The notes: generated by a model not told the origin, from the sequence alone. Positions 36,303 to 46,318 are shown, counted from the first letter of the stretch. The stretch: 64,000 nucleotides of DNA from Flavobacterium ovatum (GCF_040703125.1 NZ_CP160035.1:186001-250000), one strand, 5' to 3'. Made by a program: numbers and translations.

Positions 36303-37310
36303 CTAGTTCAACAAAGGTGACTGTTCTTTTTCCAATGCATTATAGACGTATTTCACGTCCTGAGAAGATTTCTTTTTCAAAATTAAATTAGCATCTTCGG
36401 TAAAAACAAAAATTGTGTCTTTAGTCCCTACAAATGCTGTATAATTTGTAGTACCAATGGCCATATTACCATTTTTATCGACCGGATGACCTTTAGATAC
36501 TAAATAATCATATACTGACTCGAAAGAGCCCAAATCAGACCAAACAAAATCAGCCGCAACAACTTTAATCTTTTTGCTGCGCTCCATCACAGCATAATCC
36601 ACACTAATAGACGGTATCTCTAAAGAAAGTTCTAAATCTAAGACACCCTCTTTATTATTATCCCATGCAATTTTAGATTTTTCGTAAACCTCTGGCTGAA
36701 AAGCTTTTAATTCTTCCAAAAACACACTGGCTTTGAAACAAAACATGCCACTATTCCATAAAAAATTACCTCTAGAAATAAAATTCATGGCAGTAATTTG
36801 ATTTGGTTTCTCTCTAAAGGAAACCACATTATCTCCCTTACGTTCTATATATCCGTATCCTGTTTCTGGTTTCGTGGGTTTAATTCCAAAAGTTACAATA
36901 AATCCATCCTCAGCTTTAGTAATCGCATCATGTATTGCTTCTTCATATTTATGCATTGCATCTATAATATGGTCGGAAGGAGTAACGATTAAAATTGTAT
37001 CTGGATCAGAAGCAAAAGCTGCAAAAGCGATGGCTGCAGCTGTATTCCTCGGAGTTGATTCAACAATATTGACATAAGGTAGTTTTGCCTTATCCATTAC
37101 CTTTTGGCTCAAATGACAGTTGTCTACATTACCAATAACCATCACAGTATCAGCAATGGTTCGATTGCGTTCAACTGTCAATTCAAATAATGATTTCCCT
37201 TCAAACAAAGACAAATATTGCTTGGGCTGGCTTTTACGAGAAAGCGGCCACAATCGACTGCCTATACCTCCAGTTAAAATAACATGCGTTACAGATTTTT
37301 TATTTTCCAT
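36303..37310 (-). CDS. manC: Mannose-1-phosphate guanylyltransferase
   Basis: This enzyme makes GDP-mannose from mannose-1-phosphate and GTP. The ATG at 37310 begins MENKKSVTHVILTGG; an upstream ATG at 37340 adds ten residues with no family likeness. The motif GGIGSRLWPLSR is the nucleotide-binding loop, and TPSDHI, FREKP and FLWNSGMF follow in the expected order. At about 335 residues it is the single-domain type without a C-terminal phosphomannose isomerase domain. It supplies Gmd and possibly mannosyltransferases. Confidence 0.95.
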   Translation of the reverse strand: MENKKSVTHVILTGGIGSRLWPLSRKSQPKQYLSLFEGKSLFELTVERNRTIADTVMVIGNVDNCHLSQKVMDKAKLPYVNIVESTPRNTAAAIAFAAFASDPDTILIVTPSDHIIDAMHKYEEAIHDAITKAEDGFIVTFGIKPTKPETGYGYIERKGDNVVSFREKPNQITAMNFISRGNFLWNSGMFCFKASVFLEELKAFQPEVYEKSKIAWDNNKEGVLDLELSLEIPSISVDYAVMERSKKIKVVAADFVWSDLGSFESVYDYLVSKGHPVDKNGNMAIGTTNYTAFVGTKDTIFVFTEDANLILKKKSSQDVKYVYNALEKEQSPLLN

Positions 37311-37493
37311 TTTTATGTTTTTTATGTTTTTACATAGCATCTATATTTTTATACAAAACAGAGATTTTATTTTTTTAATTATGTCTTTTAATCGTTTGAT
37401 TTAACATTCTTCATTCATTATAAGTATTTGAATCACGTGGTCATCGAAAGACTCATAATGACAATTATACTAGACCAATCCCTTACTTTCATA

Positions 37494-38783
37494 TTACAAT
37501 CGACCATCAACACCTTCTTTTAAGACGCCTTTCACATCATAAAGAATATTTCTCTCTTTTTTAAATTGAGATAAATCTAAACTTAAAAAGTCACTATGCG
37601 CCACTCCTAATACTACGGCATCAAACTTAAAATCAGGTGGGGTATTTATTGTTGTTATTTGATATTCTTTCTGAACTTCCTCTGGTTTAGCCAAGGGATC
37701 AAAAACCGTAACTTGAATACCATATTCCTTTAAGGATAGTATCAAGTCAACTATTTTTGTATTACGAACATCGGGACAATTTTCTTTGAAGGTAATCCCT
37801 AACATTAAAAGACTTGCTTCATTGACTGTAATCCCTTTTTTGATCATCAACTTCACAATTTGAGAAGCTACATATTCTCCCATGCTATCGTTCAATCGTC
37901 TTCCTCCCAGAATAATTTCTGGATGATAGCCTATTTCTTGTGCTTTTTGAGCCAAATAATAAGGATCAACGCCTATGCAATGTCCACCAACTAATCCTGG
38001 TTTAAATGGCAAAAAATTCCATTTGGTTCCAGCAGCAGCCAAAACTTCATGGGTATCAATATCCATCAAATTGAATATTTTAGCTAATTCATTGACAAAA
38101 GCAATATTAATATCCCGTTGAGAATTTTCAATCACTTTAGCCGCTTCAGCTACTTTAATAGAAGGAGCCAAATAAGTTCCTGCCGTAATTACGGATAAAT
38201 ACAACTCATTTACCTTTTGTCCAATCTCTGGAGTAGAGCCAGAAGTGACTTTCAATATCTTATCAACAGTATGTTCTTTGTCTCCTGGATTGATTCTTTC
38301 TGGAGAATAACCCGCATAAAAGTCCACATTAAATTTTAAACCAGATATTTTTTCCAAAACAGGCACACATTCTTCTTCAGTAACTCCTGGATAAACGGTT
38401 GATTCATAAATTACGATATCTCCTTTTTTCAAAACCTGCGCAACGGTTTCCGATGATTTGTATAAGGGAGTTAAATCAGGACGGTTATTTTTATCTACTG
38501 GTGTTGGTACTGTTACAATATAATAATTACAATCAGCAATATCCTCAATATTAGTAGTACAAAACAATCCTTTACCATTCATGCAGGGGTTTTGCTCCAA
38601 AAGCACCGTTTTCAACAATGCCTCATCAATTTCAAGTGTACTATCCAGTCCTGAATTTAATTCGTCAATTCGATTTTGATTAATATCAAAACCTACTACT
38701 GCATGCTTTGTTCCAAACAGCCGAGCCAAAGGCAATCCTACATAGCCTAAACCGATCACTGCAATTTTCATATCTAAATTCAT
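37494..38783 (-). CDS. UDP-N-acetyl-D-galactosamine/-glucosamine dehydrogenase (WbpO/TviB-like)
   Basis: This 429-residue enzyme oxidises C6 of a UDP-HexNAc to the uronic acid using NAD. The cofactor motif GLGYVGLPLARLFG is at the N-terminus, and the catalytic Cys lies in GGHCIGVDPYYLA. LMLGITFKENCPDVRNTK is typical of the WbpO/TviB/VipA branch. A Met four codons in (38771) is an equally possible start. The WbpP-like epimerase at 41987-42976 is its usual partner in making UDP-GalNAcA. A good promoter precedes it at 38854-38861. Confidence 0.92.
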   Translation of the reverse strand: MNLDMKIAVIGLGYVGLPLARLFGTKHAVVGFDINQNRIDELNSGLDSTLEIDEALLKTVLLEQNPCMNGKGLFCTTNIEDIADCNYYIVTVPTPVDKNNRPDLTPLYKSSETVAQVLKKGDIVIYESTVYPGVTEEECVPVLEKISGLKFNVDFYAGYSPERINPGDKEHTVDKILKVTSGSTPEIGQKVNELYLSVITAGTYLAPSIKVAEAAKVIENSQRDINIAFVNELAKIFNLMDIDTHEVLAAAGTKWNFLPFKPGLVGGHCIGVDPYYLAQKAQEIGYHPEIILGGRRLNDSMGEYVASQIVKLMIKKGITVNEASLLMLGITFKENCPDVRNTKIVDLILSLKEYGIQVTVFDPLAKPEEVQKEYQITTINTPPDFKFDAVVLGVAHSDFLSLDLSQFKKERNILYDVKGVLKEGVDGRL

Positions 38784-38853
38784 GCTGTTCTATTATTCTC
38801 TTTACGCTTCCTTTTCGCCTTTATGACTTATTGTACTTATACAAAAAACGAAG

Positions 38854-38861
38854 CAAATATA
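38854..38861 (-). promoter_or_regulatory. Candidate promoter of the UDP-HexNAc dehydrogenase gene
   Basis: The minus-strand -7 box TATATTTG has a TTG 18 bp upstream (38880-38882), a near-ideal Bacteroidota arrangement. It lies about 70 bp before the start and 60 bp after the rfbB stop. Confidence 0.55.
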
Positions 38862-38921
38862 TACATTCCACATTAAATGCAACTACCCATTTAATGCTCT
38901 AACTTATTTCAACAAATCCCT

Positions 38922-39968
38922 TTATTGATATTGTTTTTCATAATAGGCTGCATATTCACCCGAAGTAATATGCGATAACCAATCTGAATTGTTTAAATAC
39001 CAATTTACAGTTATTTCTAACCCTTGTTCAAAAGTAACAGAAGGAGACCATCCTAGTGCTGTGTTTATTTTGGAAGCATCAATAGCATAACGCAAATCGT
39101 GCCCTGGTCTGTCTTTTACATAGGTTATCAACTTAGACGACTCTCCTGATTCACGACCTAATTTAGTGTCCATGATACCACATAACAAACGAACCAAATC
39201 GATGTTTTTCCATTCATTAAAACCTCCTATATTATAGGTTTCGTGATTTTTTCCTGTATGAAAAACTAAATCAATGGCACGAGCATGATCAATGACAAAA
39301 AGCCAATCACGCGTATAATTTCCATCTCCATAAACAGGCAATGGCTTGTTGTGAATAATGTTATTTATAAATAAAGGAATTAATTTTTCAGGGAAATGAT
39401 TTGGGCCATAATTATTAGAACAATTGGTCAACACATAAGGTAATCCGTAAGTTTCACCGTAGGCACGTACAAAATGATCTGAACTCGCCTTTGAAGCTGA
39501 GTAAGGTGAATTAGGGTCGTAAGCAGTAGTCTCAGTAAACAAGCCTTCAGCTCCTAGACTCCCATACACTTCATCTGTACTAATGTGGTAAAACATTTTA
39601 CCTTCAAAATTTCCATGCCAAATTTTTCTAGCAGCATTTAACAAATTCACTGTTCCTATTACATTGGTTTTCACAAAAGCCATAGGATCTTCAATAGAAC
39701 GATCTACATGTGACTCAGCCGCTAAATGAATAACCCCATCAAATTGGTGCAATTGAAACAACTCTGAAATAAAATTTTCATCAGTAATATCTCCTTTTAC
39801 AAAAGTGTAGTTTGATGCTTTTTCAACATCTACTAAGTTCTCTAGATTCCCAGCATAAGTCAAGGCATCTAAATTATAAATTTGATAATCTACATATTTA
39901 GCAACAAACAAGCGCACTACATGTGAGCCAATAAATCCTGCACCTCCTGTAATTAGAATCTTTTTCAT
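38922..39968 (-). CDS. rfbB: dTDP-glucose 4,6-dehydratase
   Basis: This enzyme makes dTDP-4-keto-6-deoxyglucose, the second step of dTDP-rhamnose synthesis. I place the start at the ATG at 39968 (MKKILITGGAGFIGSH); an in-frame ATG at 39992 adds eight residues. The motif GGAGFIGSHV, HLAAESHVDRSI, STDEVYGSLG and the catalytic YSASK are complete. It is separated from rfbCDA by about 25 kb. It lies 34 bp after the UpxY-like gene. Confidence 0.97.
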   Translation of the reverse strand: MKKILITGGAGFIGSHVVRLFVAKYVDYQIYNLDALTYAGNLENLVDVEKASNYTFVKGDITDENFISELFQLHQFDGVIHLAAESHVDRSIEDPMAFVKTNVIGTVNLLNAARKIWHGNFEGKMFYHISTDEVYGSLGAEGLFTETTAYDPNSPYSASKASSDHFVRAYGETYGLPYVLTNCSNNYGPNHFPEKLIPLFINNIIHNKPLPVYGDGNYTRDWLFVIDHARAIDLVFHTGKNHETYNIGGFNEWKNIDLVRLLCGIMDTKLGRESGESSKLITYVKDRPGHDLRYAIDASKINTALGWSPSVTFEQGLEITVNWYLNNSDWLSHITSGEYAAYYEKQYQ

Positions 39969-40002
39969 ATTTATTATTTTACTTTTAGCCACGTGAGAGC
40001 TT

Positions 40003-40476
40003 TCAACTACTTTTATTTATATCCATCTTTAAAACACAACCTAATGATTCTAGAACCAAAATACAATGCGTTTTATTCACCTCTTGTATAACTGCTTCTT
40101 GATCTAAAAACGGACCAGACTCTAATATTATTTTATCTCCTTTTTTATAAGGCAACATAGTAACATCTATTGCATTAGGTTTTTCTAACCAATATTTAAT
40201 GGTTTCTATTTCTTCCGCTCTTACAATGGCTGGTTTTCCTAGCCAAAATAAATAGCGCACAACACCTACAGACTGAAAAACTAAATTTCTATCAGCTTCT
40301 TTTAATCGAACAAAAACATAGGAATTAAACAAAGGGACTTCAATCTTTTTTTTACGATCTGACCATTGTCGTTCTTTTATCACCAAAGGGCAATAACATT
40401 CTATTTCCAGTTTTCTTAATTGTTCTGCTACTTTCTTCTCCCATTTCGGTTTTGTATAAACTACATACCAATTCAT
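40003..40476 (-). CDS. UpxY-type NusG/RfaH-like transcription antiterminator
   Basis: This 157-residue protein starts with NWYVVYTKPKWEKKVAEQL, the NusG N-terminal domain pattern. RKKKIEVPLFNSYVFVR follows, and there is a C-terminal KOW-like domain with YKKGDKIILESGPF. An in-frame Met ten codons upstream (40506) is possible but adds non-family residues. In Bacteroides such proteins let RNA polymerase read through long capsule operons. Here the gene is in the middle of a run (after ugd, before rfbB) rather than first, so it would chiefly help the distal genes or act in trans. Function is inferred from family. Confidence 0.9.
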   Translation of the reverse strand: MNWYVVYTKPKWEKKVAEQLRKLEIECYCPLVIKERQWSDRKKKIEVPLFNSYVFVRLKEADRNLVFQSVGVVRYLFWLGKPAIVRAEEIETIKYWLEKPNAIDVTMLPYKKGDKIILESGPFLDQEAVIQEVNKTHCILVLESLGCVLKMDINKSS

Positions 40477-40533
40477 CTCTTTTTGTATATTAAAACAATA
40501 ATTCAAAAGAACTTTGCTACTCTATTACACCTC

Positions 40534-41925
40534 TTAAGATCCAACTGAATGGTAAACAAATCCAATTGCTTCCATTTCAGAACGATTTAACACATTTCGA
40601 CCATCAAAAACAAAGGCTGGTTTTTGCATCGAATGATATATTTTTTTCCAGTCATAAGTAACAAATTCATCCCATTCAGTCAATATTGCAATGGCGTGTG
40701 CCTTTTCACAAGCTTCGTAAGGGTTTGTAACTACTGTTAGACTTTTTTTATTTTTTTCTGAACTTCTTGTTTCTAAATAATCCAAGTCCGCTTGTACTTT
40801 ATCTGCTTGTACTTTTGGATCAAAAACAACTATTTTTGCTTGTTCATTGATCAAGTCATCCGCTATATAAATCGCGGCTGATTCTCTTGTATCATTAGTA
40901 TCTTTCTTAAAAGCCCATCCTAAAAAAGCAATTTTTTTGTCGGCTACAGTATTATATAACGTTTGCACCATTTTATTTGAAAAACGTCTTTTTTGATGAT
41001 CATTCATAATGATTACCTGTTCCCAATAATCTGCTACTTCATTTAATCCGTAGGATTTAGCAATATACACTAAATTCAATATATCTTTTTGAAAACATGA
41101 ACCTCCAAAACCTACTGAAGATTTTAAAAATTTTGGTCCAATTCTGCTATCCATTCCAATCGCTCTCGCCACCTCATTGACATCAGCACCTGTTTTTTCA
41201 CACAATTCAGACATGGCATTGATAGAAGAAATTCGTTGCGCCAAAAAAGCATTAGCCGTTAATTTTGATAATTCTGATGACCATACATTCGTAGTCAAAA
41301 TTTTATCCTGATCGACCCAATTTGCATAGACGTCTACCAAGGACTGAATCGCTTCTTGCCCATCAACGGAACTATCTCCTCCAATAAGAATTCGATCTGG
41401 AGATAATAAATCTGTAACGGCAGTTCCTTCGGCTAAAAATTCAGGATTGGATAAAATTTGGAATTGAACTCCATTTCCGGTGTGATCCAAAATACTTTTT
41501 ATCGCCTCAGCTGTACGAACTGGCAAAGTTGACTTTTCAACAACAATCTTGTTGTCCTTAGCTACTCTTGCAATTTGTCTGGCGCACAATTCAATATATT
41601 TCAAATCAGCGGCCATTCCTTTTCCTTTTCCAAAAGTCTTAGTAGGCGTATTTACTGAAATAAAAATTATTTGTGCTTCATCAATTGCCTGATCCACATT
41701 AGTAGAGAAAAACAAATTTCGTCCTCTAGCCTCACCTACAATTTCAGAAAGTCCAGGCTCATATATAGGTATATTATTGACATCTTCATCATTCCAAGCT
41801 GCAATTCTGTCTTCATTCAAATCTACAACCGTCACTTGAATGTCCGGGCATTTTTGAGCTATGATTGCCATTGTAGGCCCTCCAACATATCCAGCTCCAA
41901 TACAACAAATTTTTGTAATCTTCAT
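40534..41925 (-). CDS. ugd: UDP-glucose 6-dehydrogenase
   Basis: This 463-residue enzyme oxidises UDP-glucose to UDP-glucuronate with two NAD. The N-terminal motif [14 protein letters not shown], the [14 protein letters not shown] segment, and the catalytic Cys in [17 protein letters not shown] mark the longer, eukaryote-like UGDH branch common in Bacteroidota. [17 protein letters not shown] is the C-terminal NAD-site segment. It lies 61 bp after the WbpP-like gene and 57 bp before the antiterminator gene. Confidence 0.95.
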   Translation of the reverse strand: MKITKICCIGAGYVGGPTMAIIAQKCPDIQVTVVDLNEDRIAAWNDEDVNNIPIYEPGLSEIVGEARGRNLFFSTNVDQAIDEAQIIFISVNTPTKTFGKGKGMAADLKYIELCARQIARVAKDNKIVVEKSTLPVRTAEAIKSILDHTGNGVQFQILSNPEFLAEGTAVTDLLSPDRILIGGDSSVDGQEAIQSLVDVYANWVDQDKILTTNVWSSELSKLTANAFLAQRISSINAMSELCEKTGADVNEVARAIGMDSRIGPKFLKSSVGFGGSCFQKDILNLVYIAKSYGLNEVADYWEQVIIMNDHQKRRFSNKMVQTLYNTVADKKIAFLGWAFKKDTNDTRESAAIYIADDLINEQAKIVVFDPKVQADKVQADLDYLETRSSEKNKKSLTVVTNPYEACEKAHAIAILTEWDEFVTYDWKKIYHSMQKPAFVFDGRNVLNRSEMEAIGFVYHSVGS

Positions 41926-41986
41926 CTTCTATCTTCTATAATTTATTTAAATTCAAAATGTTTTATATTTCTTAAAAAAAACTTAC

Positions 41987-42976
41987 TTAACGTAAATTAT
42001 CCCAATACCAAGCCACAGCTTCTTGCAATCCTTTTTGCAAAGAAAACTGAGGATTATATCCTAATAGTGCCTTAGCTTTATCAATGCTTGCAAGTGAATG
42101 GGGGATATCTCCAGCCCTACTTGGTCCGTATTCAATAGCTACATTTGCTATTCTTGAATCATACTTTGACAAATATTCTTTCAAATAGTTCACCAAGTCG
42201 TTTAACGTATTTCTATCGCCATAAGCGGTGTTAAAAACCGTATTGATTGCTAATGGATTATCGGTCACCATTGCCAACTCATTCATCTGAATCACATTGT
42301 CAATGTAAGTGAAATCTCGAGAATAATTTCCATCTCCATTAATTACGGGACTTTCCAGTTGCATCAATTGCATCACAAATTTAGGAATAACTGCTGCATA
42401 GGCTCCGTTAGGATCTTGTTTTCGTCCAAAAACATTAAAATACCTCAAGCCAATTGTTTCCATCCCATAAGTACTACTAAAAATCTCAGCATACAGTTCG
42501 TTTACATATTTAGTAATTGCATAAGGTGAAAGTGGTTTCCCTATCACATCTTCTACTTTTGGCAATCCTTGAGAATCGCCATAAGTGGATGAACTAGCGG
42601 CATAAATAAATCGTTTAACCTTAGCATCTCGAGATGCTACTAACATATTTATAAAACCCGAAACATTGACATCGTTAGTGGTTACGGGATCTTGAATAGA
42701 ACGAGGAACAGATCCTAATGCTGCTTGATGCAACACATAGTCTACCCCTTGAACTGCCTTTTGACAATCCTTTTCGTTTCTAATATCACCTTCAATCAAA
42801 CGAAAATTTACATTCTCTTCAAAAGCCTTCAAATTATGCTTATGACCTGTGGCAAAATTATCCAAACAGACCACTTTATACCCTTTTGACAAAAAATATT
42901 CACATAGATTAGAACCAATAAAACCAGCTCCTCCAGTGATCAACACGGTACTATTTACAAATACTTGCTCCTTCAT
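41987..42976 (-). CDS. UDP-N-acetylglucosamine (or GlcNAcA) 4-epimerase, WbpP/TviC-like
   Basis: This 329-residue extended SDR enzyme has GGAGFIGSNLCEYFL, HQAALGSVPRSIQDP, AASSSTYGD and the catalytic YAITK. The GSVPRS segment and SRDFTYIDN are typical of WbpP/TviC epimerases that act on N-acetylated substrates. With the WbpO-like dehydrogenase it would yield UDP-GalNAcA. It follows wzc copy 2 by only 4 bp, so it belongs to the same operon. Confidence 0.92.
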   Translation of the reverse strand: MKEQVFVNSTVLITGGAGFIGSNLCEYFLSKGYKVVCLDNFATGHKHNLKAFEENVNFRLIEGDIRNEKDCQKAVQGVDYVLHQAALGSVPRSIQDPVTTNDVNVSGFINMLVASRDAKVKRFIYAASSSTYGDSQGLPKVEDVIGKPLSPYAITKYVNELYAEIFSSTYGMETIGLRYFNVFGRKQDPNGAYAAVIPKFVMQLMQLESPVINGDGNYSRDFTYIDNVIQMNELAMVTDNPLAINTVFNTAYGDRNTLNDLVNYLKEYLSKYDSRIANVAIEYGPSRAGDIPHSLASIDKAKALLGYNPQFSLQKGLQEAVAWYWDNLR

Positions 42977-42980
42977 TTTT

Positions 42981-45443
42981 TTAACTTTTATTCAACTTTC
43001 GAAACTGATGTCTAATTCTTTTTATCCAACTTTTAGGTCCTTCATCATCATGATAGCCGTTAGAATAAGCTCCATAACCATAGCCGTAGCCATAGCCGTA
43101 AGCTGAACCATACTTGGCTTTATTTTCGAATCCATTAAAAATAATACTCGTATTGGTTAGTTCTTTTCTTTTCACCCTATTATTTAATAAAGTAATCATT
43201 TCCTTTTTAGAAAAGTTCTGACGTACAATATACAAACTAACATCTACATATTGAGATAATTCCAAGGCATCTGAAACTAAACCTACAGGAGGCGTATCCA
43301 ATATTATATAATCATATTTATTCTTTAATTCCTTCATTAACGACTCCATGCGATCACTCAAAATCAACTCGGATGGATTAGGCGGTATAGGACCCGAAAG
43401 AATGACATCCAAATAAGGGATGTGTGTTTTATTAATTATATCATCGACTCCCTTTTGATTGATTAAATAATTAACTACTCCTACTTCATTCATCAAATTA
43501 AACTCGTCAGATAATTTAGGTTTTCTTAAGTCTAATCCAACAATAACCGTCTTCTTTTCGCTCAATGCAAAAACAGTAGCTATGTTAACAGAACAAAAAG
43601 TTTTCCCTTCCCCACTGACCGAAGAGGTAATCATAAGTGTTTTAGCTCCATCTAAATTTTGCTGTTTGTACAAGAACTGCAAAGAGGAACGAATTGCCCT
43701 GAATGATTCCGATAATGCTGATTTAGGTTTCTCAAATACTGCCAAATCAGAACCTGACTTATTATAGCCAACAACCCCAATTAGAGGTATCTGCGTAAGA
43801 CTATGGATGTCATCTGTATTCTGTATCGAATTATTAATAAAGAAAATCGTAAAAACAAATATCAATGGAAATAATATCCCTAGAAATAATGCCAATACAT
43901 AATTGACGGAGGTTTTAGGCCCCAATAATCCTCCACCAATATCTTTAGCAGGATCAATAAAATGAATATCGGATAAATTTGCCGCTTTAACAATATCTGC
44001 TTCGCTTCGTTTTTGCAGAAAGGTACTGTAGATTTTATCACTTAAATCATACTTCCTTTTTATTTTAATCAACTCCTGCTGATCGTCAGGTAGTTTTTTA
44101 ATGGTATTTTCTGCTTGATTAATTTTATTATTAACAAGCGTCAGGTCGTATTGCAAGGAAGTCTTAGCTGTTGAAATGTTCTCTAACAGAACATTCTTAA
44201 TAGCATCCATTTGAATATCAAAATCTTTGAAAATTTTATCACTTTTTACAGCATAAGCCATTTCAGAGCGTTGTGTGGAAAGTGAAATCAATTTAGAAAT
44301 AGCCGAAACAACATTAGGGTCGTCTATCCCAGCGATAGATGGTGCTGGAAGCTTAGAATAATCAACACTATTCTTTAAATAGGCTTTTAAGGAATTATAA
44401 TAGGCTATTTTACGAGCTATTTCATCTTTCTGAACATCATATCCATAGATTTTATCCGAAAATTTTTCACCGCCCGCTTCAATATCATAAATGTTTTTAC
44501 TTTTTCTAAAAGTCTTTAATTCATCGCCTGTTTCTCTTAATTGAGATTCCATTGCAACAAGGGTACTATCAATAAAACTAATGGTATTGGTTGCAAATCG
44601 ATTTTTATCGTCCAATTGTCTTTTGCTGAGCATTCTTACCGTGGCATTCAAGTACTCAACCATTCGGGCTTTATTCGTCCCTTGCATACTAAGAGTGATT
44701 ATGGATCCCGCTCTATCGTCAACGCGAACATTAACCCCTTTAAACCTAGATACTGTTCCGTCAAAATCATTGAACTTTACAAAATATTCATTTCCATTAT
44801 AAAAACCTGGATTGTCTTTTATTTGTAATTTCCAATTTAAAAAAGGCAACGACACCTGCGTCCCTACTTTATATCTTTTGACAAAATCTCCTGGAACAAC
44901 TGCAGTATTTCCATAGGAGTTATTAGAATAAGATACTAATCTAACTCCATTAGAGGCAAAAGGAATCCGAATTTCATATTCACTTTCACTTATAAACTTA
45001 ATCCCGATAAGCGTATTTACAATTTGACCTTTTGTCTTATCAATATTTACATAAAAAGGAACAGCGCCATAAGCATCTACTAAATTGTATTTGCCTTGCG
45101 CTAAATAATCGATATAAAATTGTAGTTTTTCAACAACCAGTTCATTATGAGATCTCGACTGAAATATCGTAGAAATTGTACTCACCTGATCTGAAATCCC
45201 TCCCCAGTTAAAGACCAAACTAGTGTTAGAGGTAAAAAGAGGATTACTTTCTTCCTTTACAGAAATAAGCGTCTCCATACCGTAAATTTTTTCTTTCCGA
45301 ATGTTAACTTGATATGCAATTGTAAAAGTGATAATCAAACTGATTAAAAACCACTTCCAATAGCTTCCTATTTTAATTAAAAAACCTTTAAAGTCAAAAC
45401 TTACTTGGTTTTCAAAAATTGAAAAATCTTTTATATCTAACAT
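42981..45443 (-). CDS. wzc: Polysaccharide co-polymerase / BY-type tyrosine kinase (Wzc-like), copy 2
   Basis: This 820-residue protein has the same layout as copy 1: a membrane helix at about residues 32-52, a large periplasmic Wzz/GNVR region with coiled-coil stretches, a second helix at about 515-540, and a cytoplasmic kinase. Walker A SVSGEGKT ends near 615, Walker A' GLDLRKPKL starts near 636, and Walker B IILDTPP is near 713-719. The C-terminal tail has an even longer Gly-Tyr cluster at about 778-797. Sequence differs widely from copy 1, so the two are not a recent duplication. It is 16 bp after wza copy 2. Confidence 0.95.
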   Translation of the reverse strand: MLDIKDFSIFENQVSFDFKGFLIKIGSYWKWFLISLIITFTIAYQVNIRKEKIYGMETLISVKEESNPLFTSNTSLVFNWGGISDQVSTISTIFQSRSHNELVVEKLQFYIDYLAQGKYNLVDAYGAVPFYVNIDKTKGQIVNTLIGIKFISESEYEIRIPFASNGVRLVSYSNNSYGNTAVVPGDFVKRYKVGTQVSLPFLNWKLQIKDNPGFYNGNEYFVKFNDFDGTVSRFKGVNVRVDDRAGSIITLSMQGTNKARMVEYLNATVRMLSKRQLDDKNRFATNTISFIDSTLVAMESQLRETGDELKTFRKSKNIYDIEAGGEKFSDKIYGYDVQKDEIARKIAYYNSLKAYLKNSVDYSKLPAPSIAGIDDPNVVSAISKLISLSTQRSEMAYAVKSDKIFKDFDIQMDAIKNVLLENISTAKTSLQYDLTLVNNKINQAENTIKKLPDDQQELIKIKRKYDLSDKIYSTFLQKRSEADIVKAANLSDIHFIDPAKDIGGGLLGPKTSVNYVLALFLGILFPLIFVFTIFFINNSIQNTDDIHSLTQIPLIGVVGYNKSGSDLAVFEKPKSALSESFRAIRSSLQFLYKQQNLDGAKTLMITSSVSGEGKTFCSVNIATVFALSEKKTVIVGLDLRKPKLSDEFNLMNEVGVVNYLINQKGVDDIINKTHIPYLDVILSGPIPPNPSELILSDRMESLMKELKNKYDYIILDTPPVGLVSDALELSQYVDVSLYIVRQNFSKKEMITLLNNRVKRKELTNTSIIFNGFENKAKYGSAYGYGYGYGYGAYSNGYHDDEGPKSWIKRIRHQFRKLNKS

Positions 45444-45459
45444 TCTTCTACCTCTCTTT

Positions 45460-46248
45460 TTATTTTGTTAACAGAAAAAACGTCGTAGTTGCCAGTGACA
45501 GCAATGTAATAAAGGTACCCAAAGACTCTAAACCTGTTTTCCCTGTCCCCCATGTCTTTTGTTTCAATGGCTTTATATAGATATAATCATTGGGTTGTAA
45601 ATAATAATAAGGGGATTTCATCACATTAATATCGGTAAGATCAATATCATGCATTTGGACTCCAGTTTGAGTTTGCCTAATAATAGTAACCGCCTTCCTG
45701 TTTCCTGTAATAGAAATATCACCCGCATTTGCAATCGCCTCCATAATGTTTACATGATCTTGAAATAAAGTTTTTGTCCCTGTGCTTCCTATTTCTCCAT
45801 TGATTGTATATTTGAAACCTGCTAATTTGACGGTTACAAAAACATTTGCTTCCTTTTTAAAATAATCAGCTAACAATTGATTTTCAATTCTTTGTCGAAT
45901 CTCATCAAGCGTATATCCAATAACGTTCATTTCTCCCAAAACAGGAATTCTAATATTACCATGATCATCAACAGTATAACCGTCAAAATAAAGCCCTGTG
46001 GGAGATTTACTCACAGCACCATCATTAACGGTACTGAAAATTGAGACTAATTTAGGGTCTATTGTTTTTATACTAATACTCATTACATCATTAATCTGTA
46101 ATCGATACGGCTTAGAAGCAACAACAGCTATTGATGACTCAGTGTCAACACCATCTTTTTTTTGCAAATAAATTAATTCCCGTGTAGAAATACAGGATGT
46201 AAATAACATAGTTACACCTAAGAATAAAAAGAAAATATACTTGTTCAT
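45460..46248 (-). CDS. wza: Outer-membrane polysaccharide export lipoprotein (Wza-like), copy 2
   Basis: This 262-residue protein has a signal peptide with lipobox LFTSCIS (Cys near residue 19). The export domain (LQINDVMSISIKTIDP, VLGEMNVIGYTLDEIRQRI) is followed by an SLBB segment (INGEIGSTGTKTLF) and a hydrophobic C-terminal helix. It is the first gene of the long operon running leftward through wzc, the WbpP-like gene, ugd and the antiterminator. A TATATTTG box lies 18 bp before its start. Confidence 0.93.
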   Translation of the reverse strand: MNKYIFFLFLGVTMLFTSCISTRELIYLQKKDGVDTESSIAVVASKPYRLQINDVMSISIKTIDPKLVSIFSTVNDGAVSKSPTGLYFDGYTVDDHGNIRIPVLGEMNVIGYTLDEIRQRIENQLLADYFKKEANVFVTVKLAGFKYTINGEIGSTGTKTLFQDHVNIMEAIANAGDISITGNRKAVTIIRQTQTGVQMHDIDLTDINVMKSPYYYLQPNDYIYIKPLKQKTWGTGKTGLESLGTFITLLSLATTTFFLLTK

Positions 46249-46265
46249 TTTTCTATTTTAGACAA

Positions 46266-46273
46266 CAAATATA
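46266..46273 (-). promoter_or_regulatory. Candidate -7 box for the wza-wzc capsule operon
   Basis: The minus-strand octamer TATATTTG lies 17 bp before the wza copy 2 ATG and 45 bp after the recR stop. A clear -33 TTG is not seen. It marks the likely start of the second polysaccharide operon. Confidence 0.45.
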
Positions 46274-46318
46274 GCTTTTCATTTACTATATTAAAAGTTT
46301 GATTTTAGTTAAAGCTAA

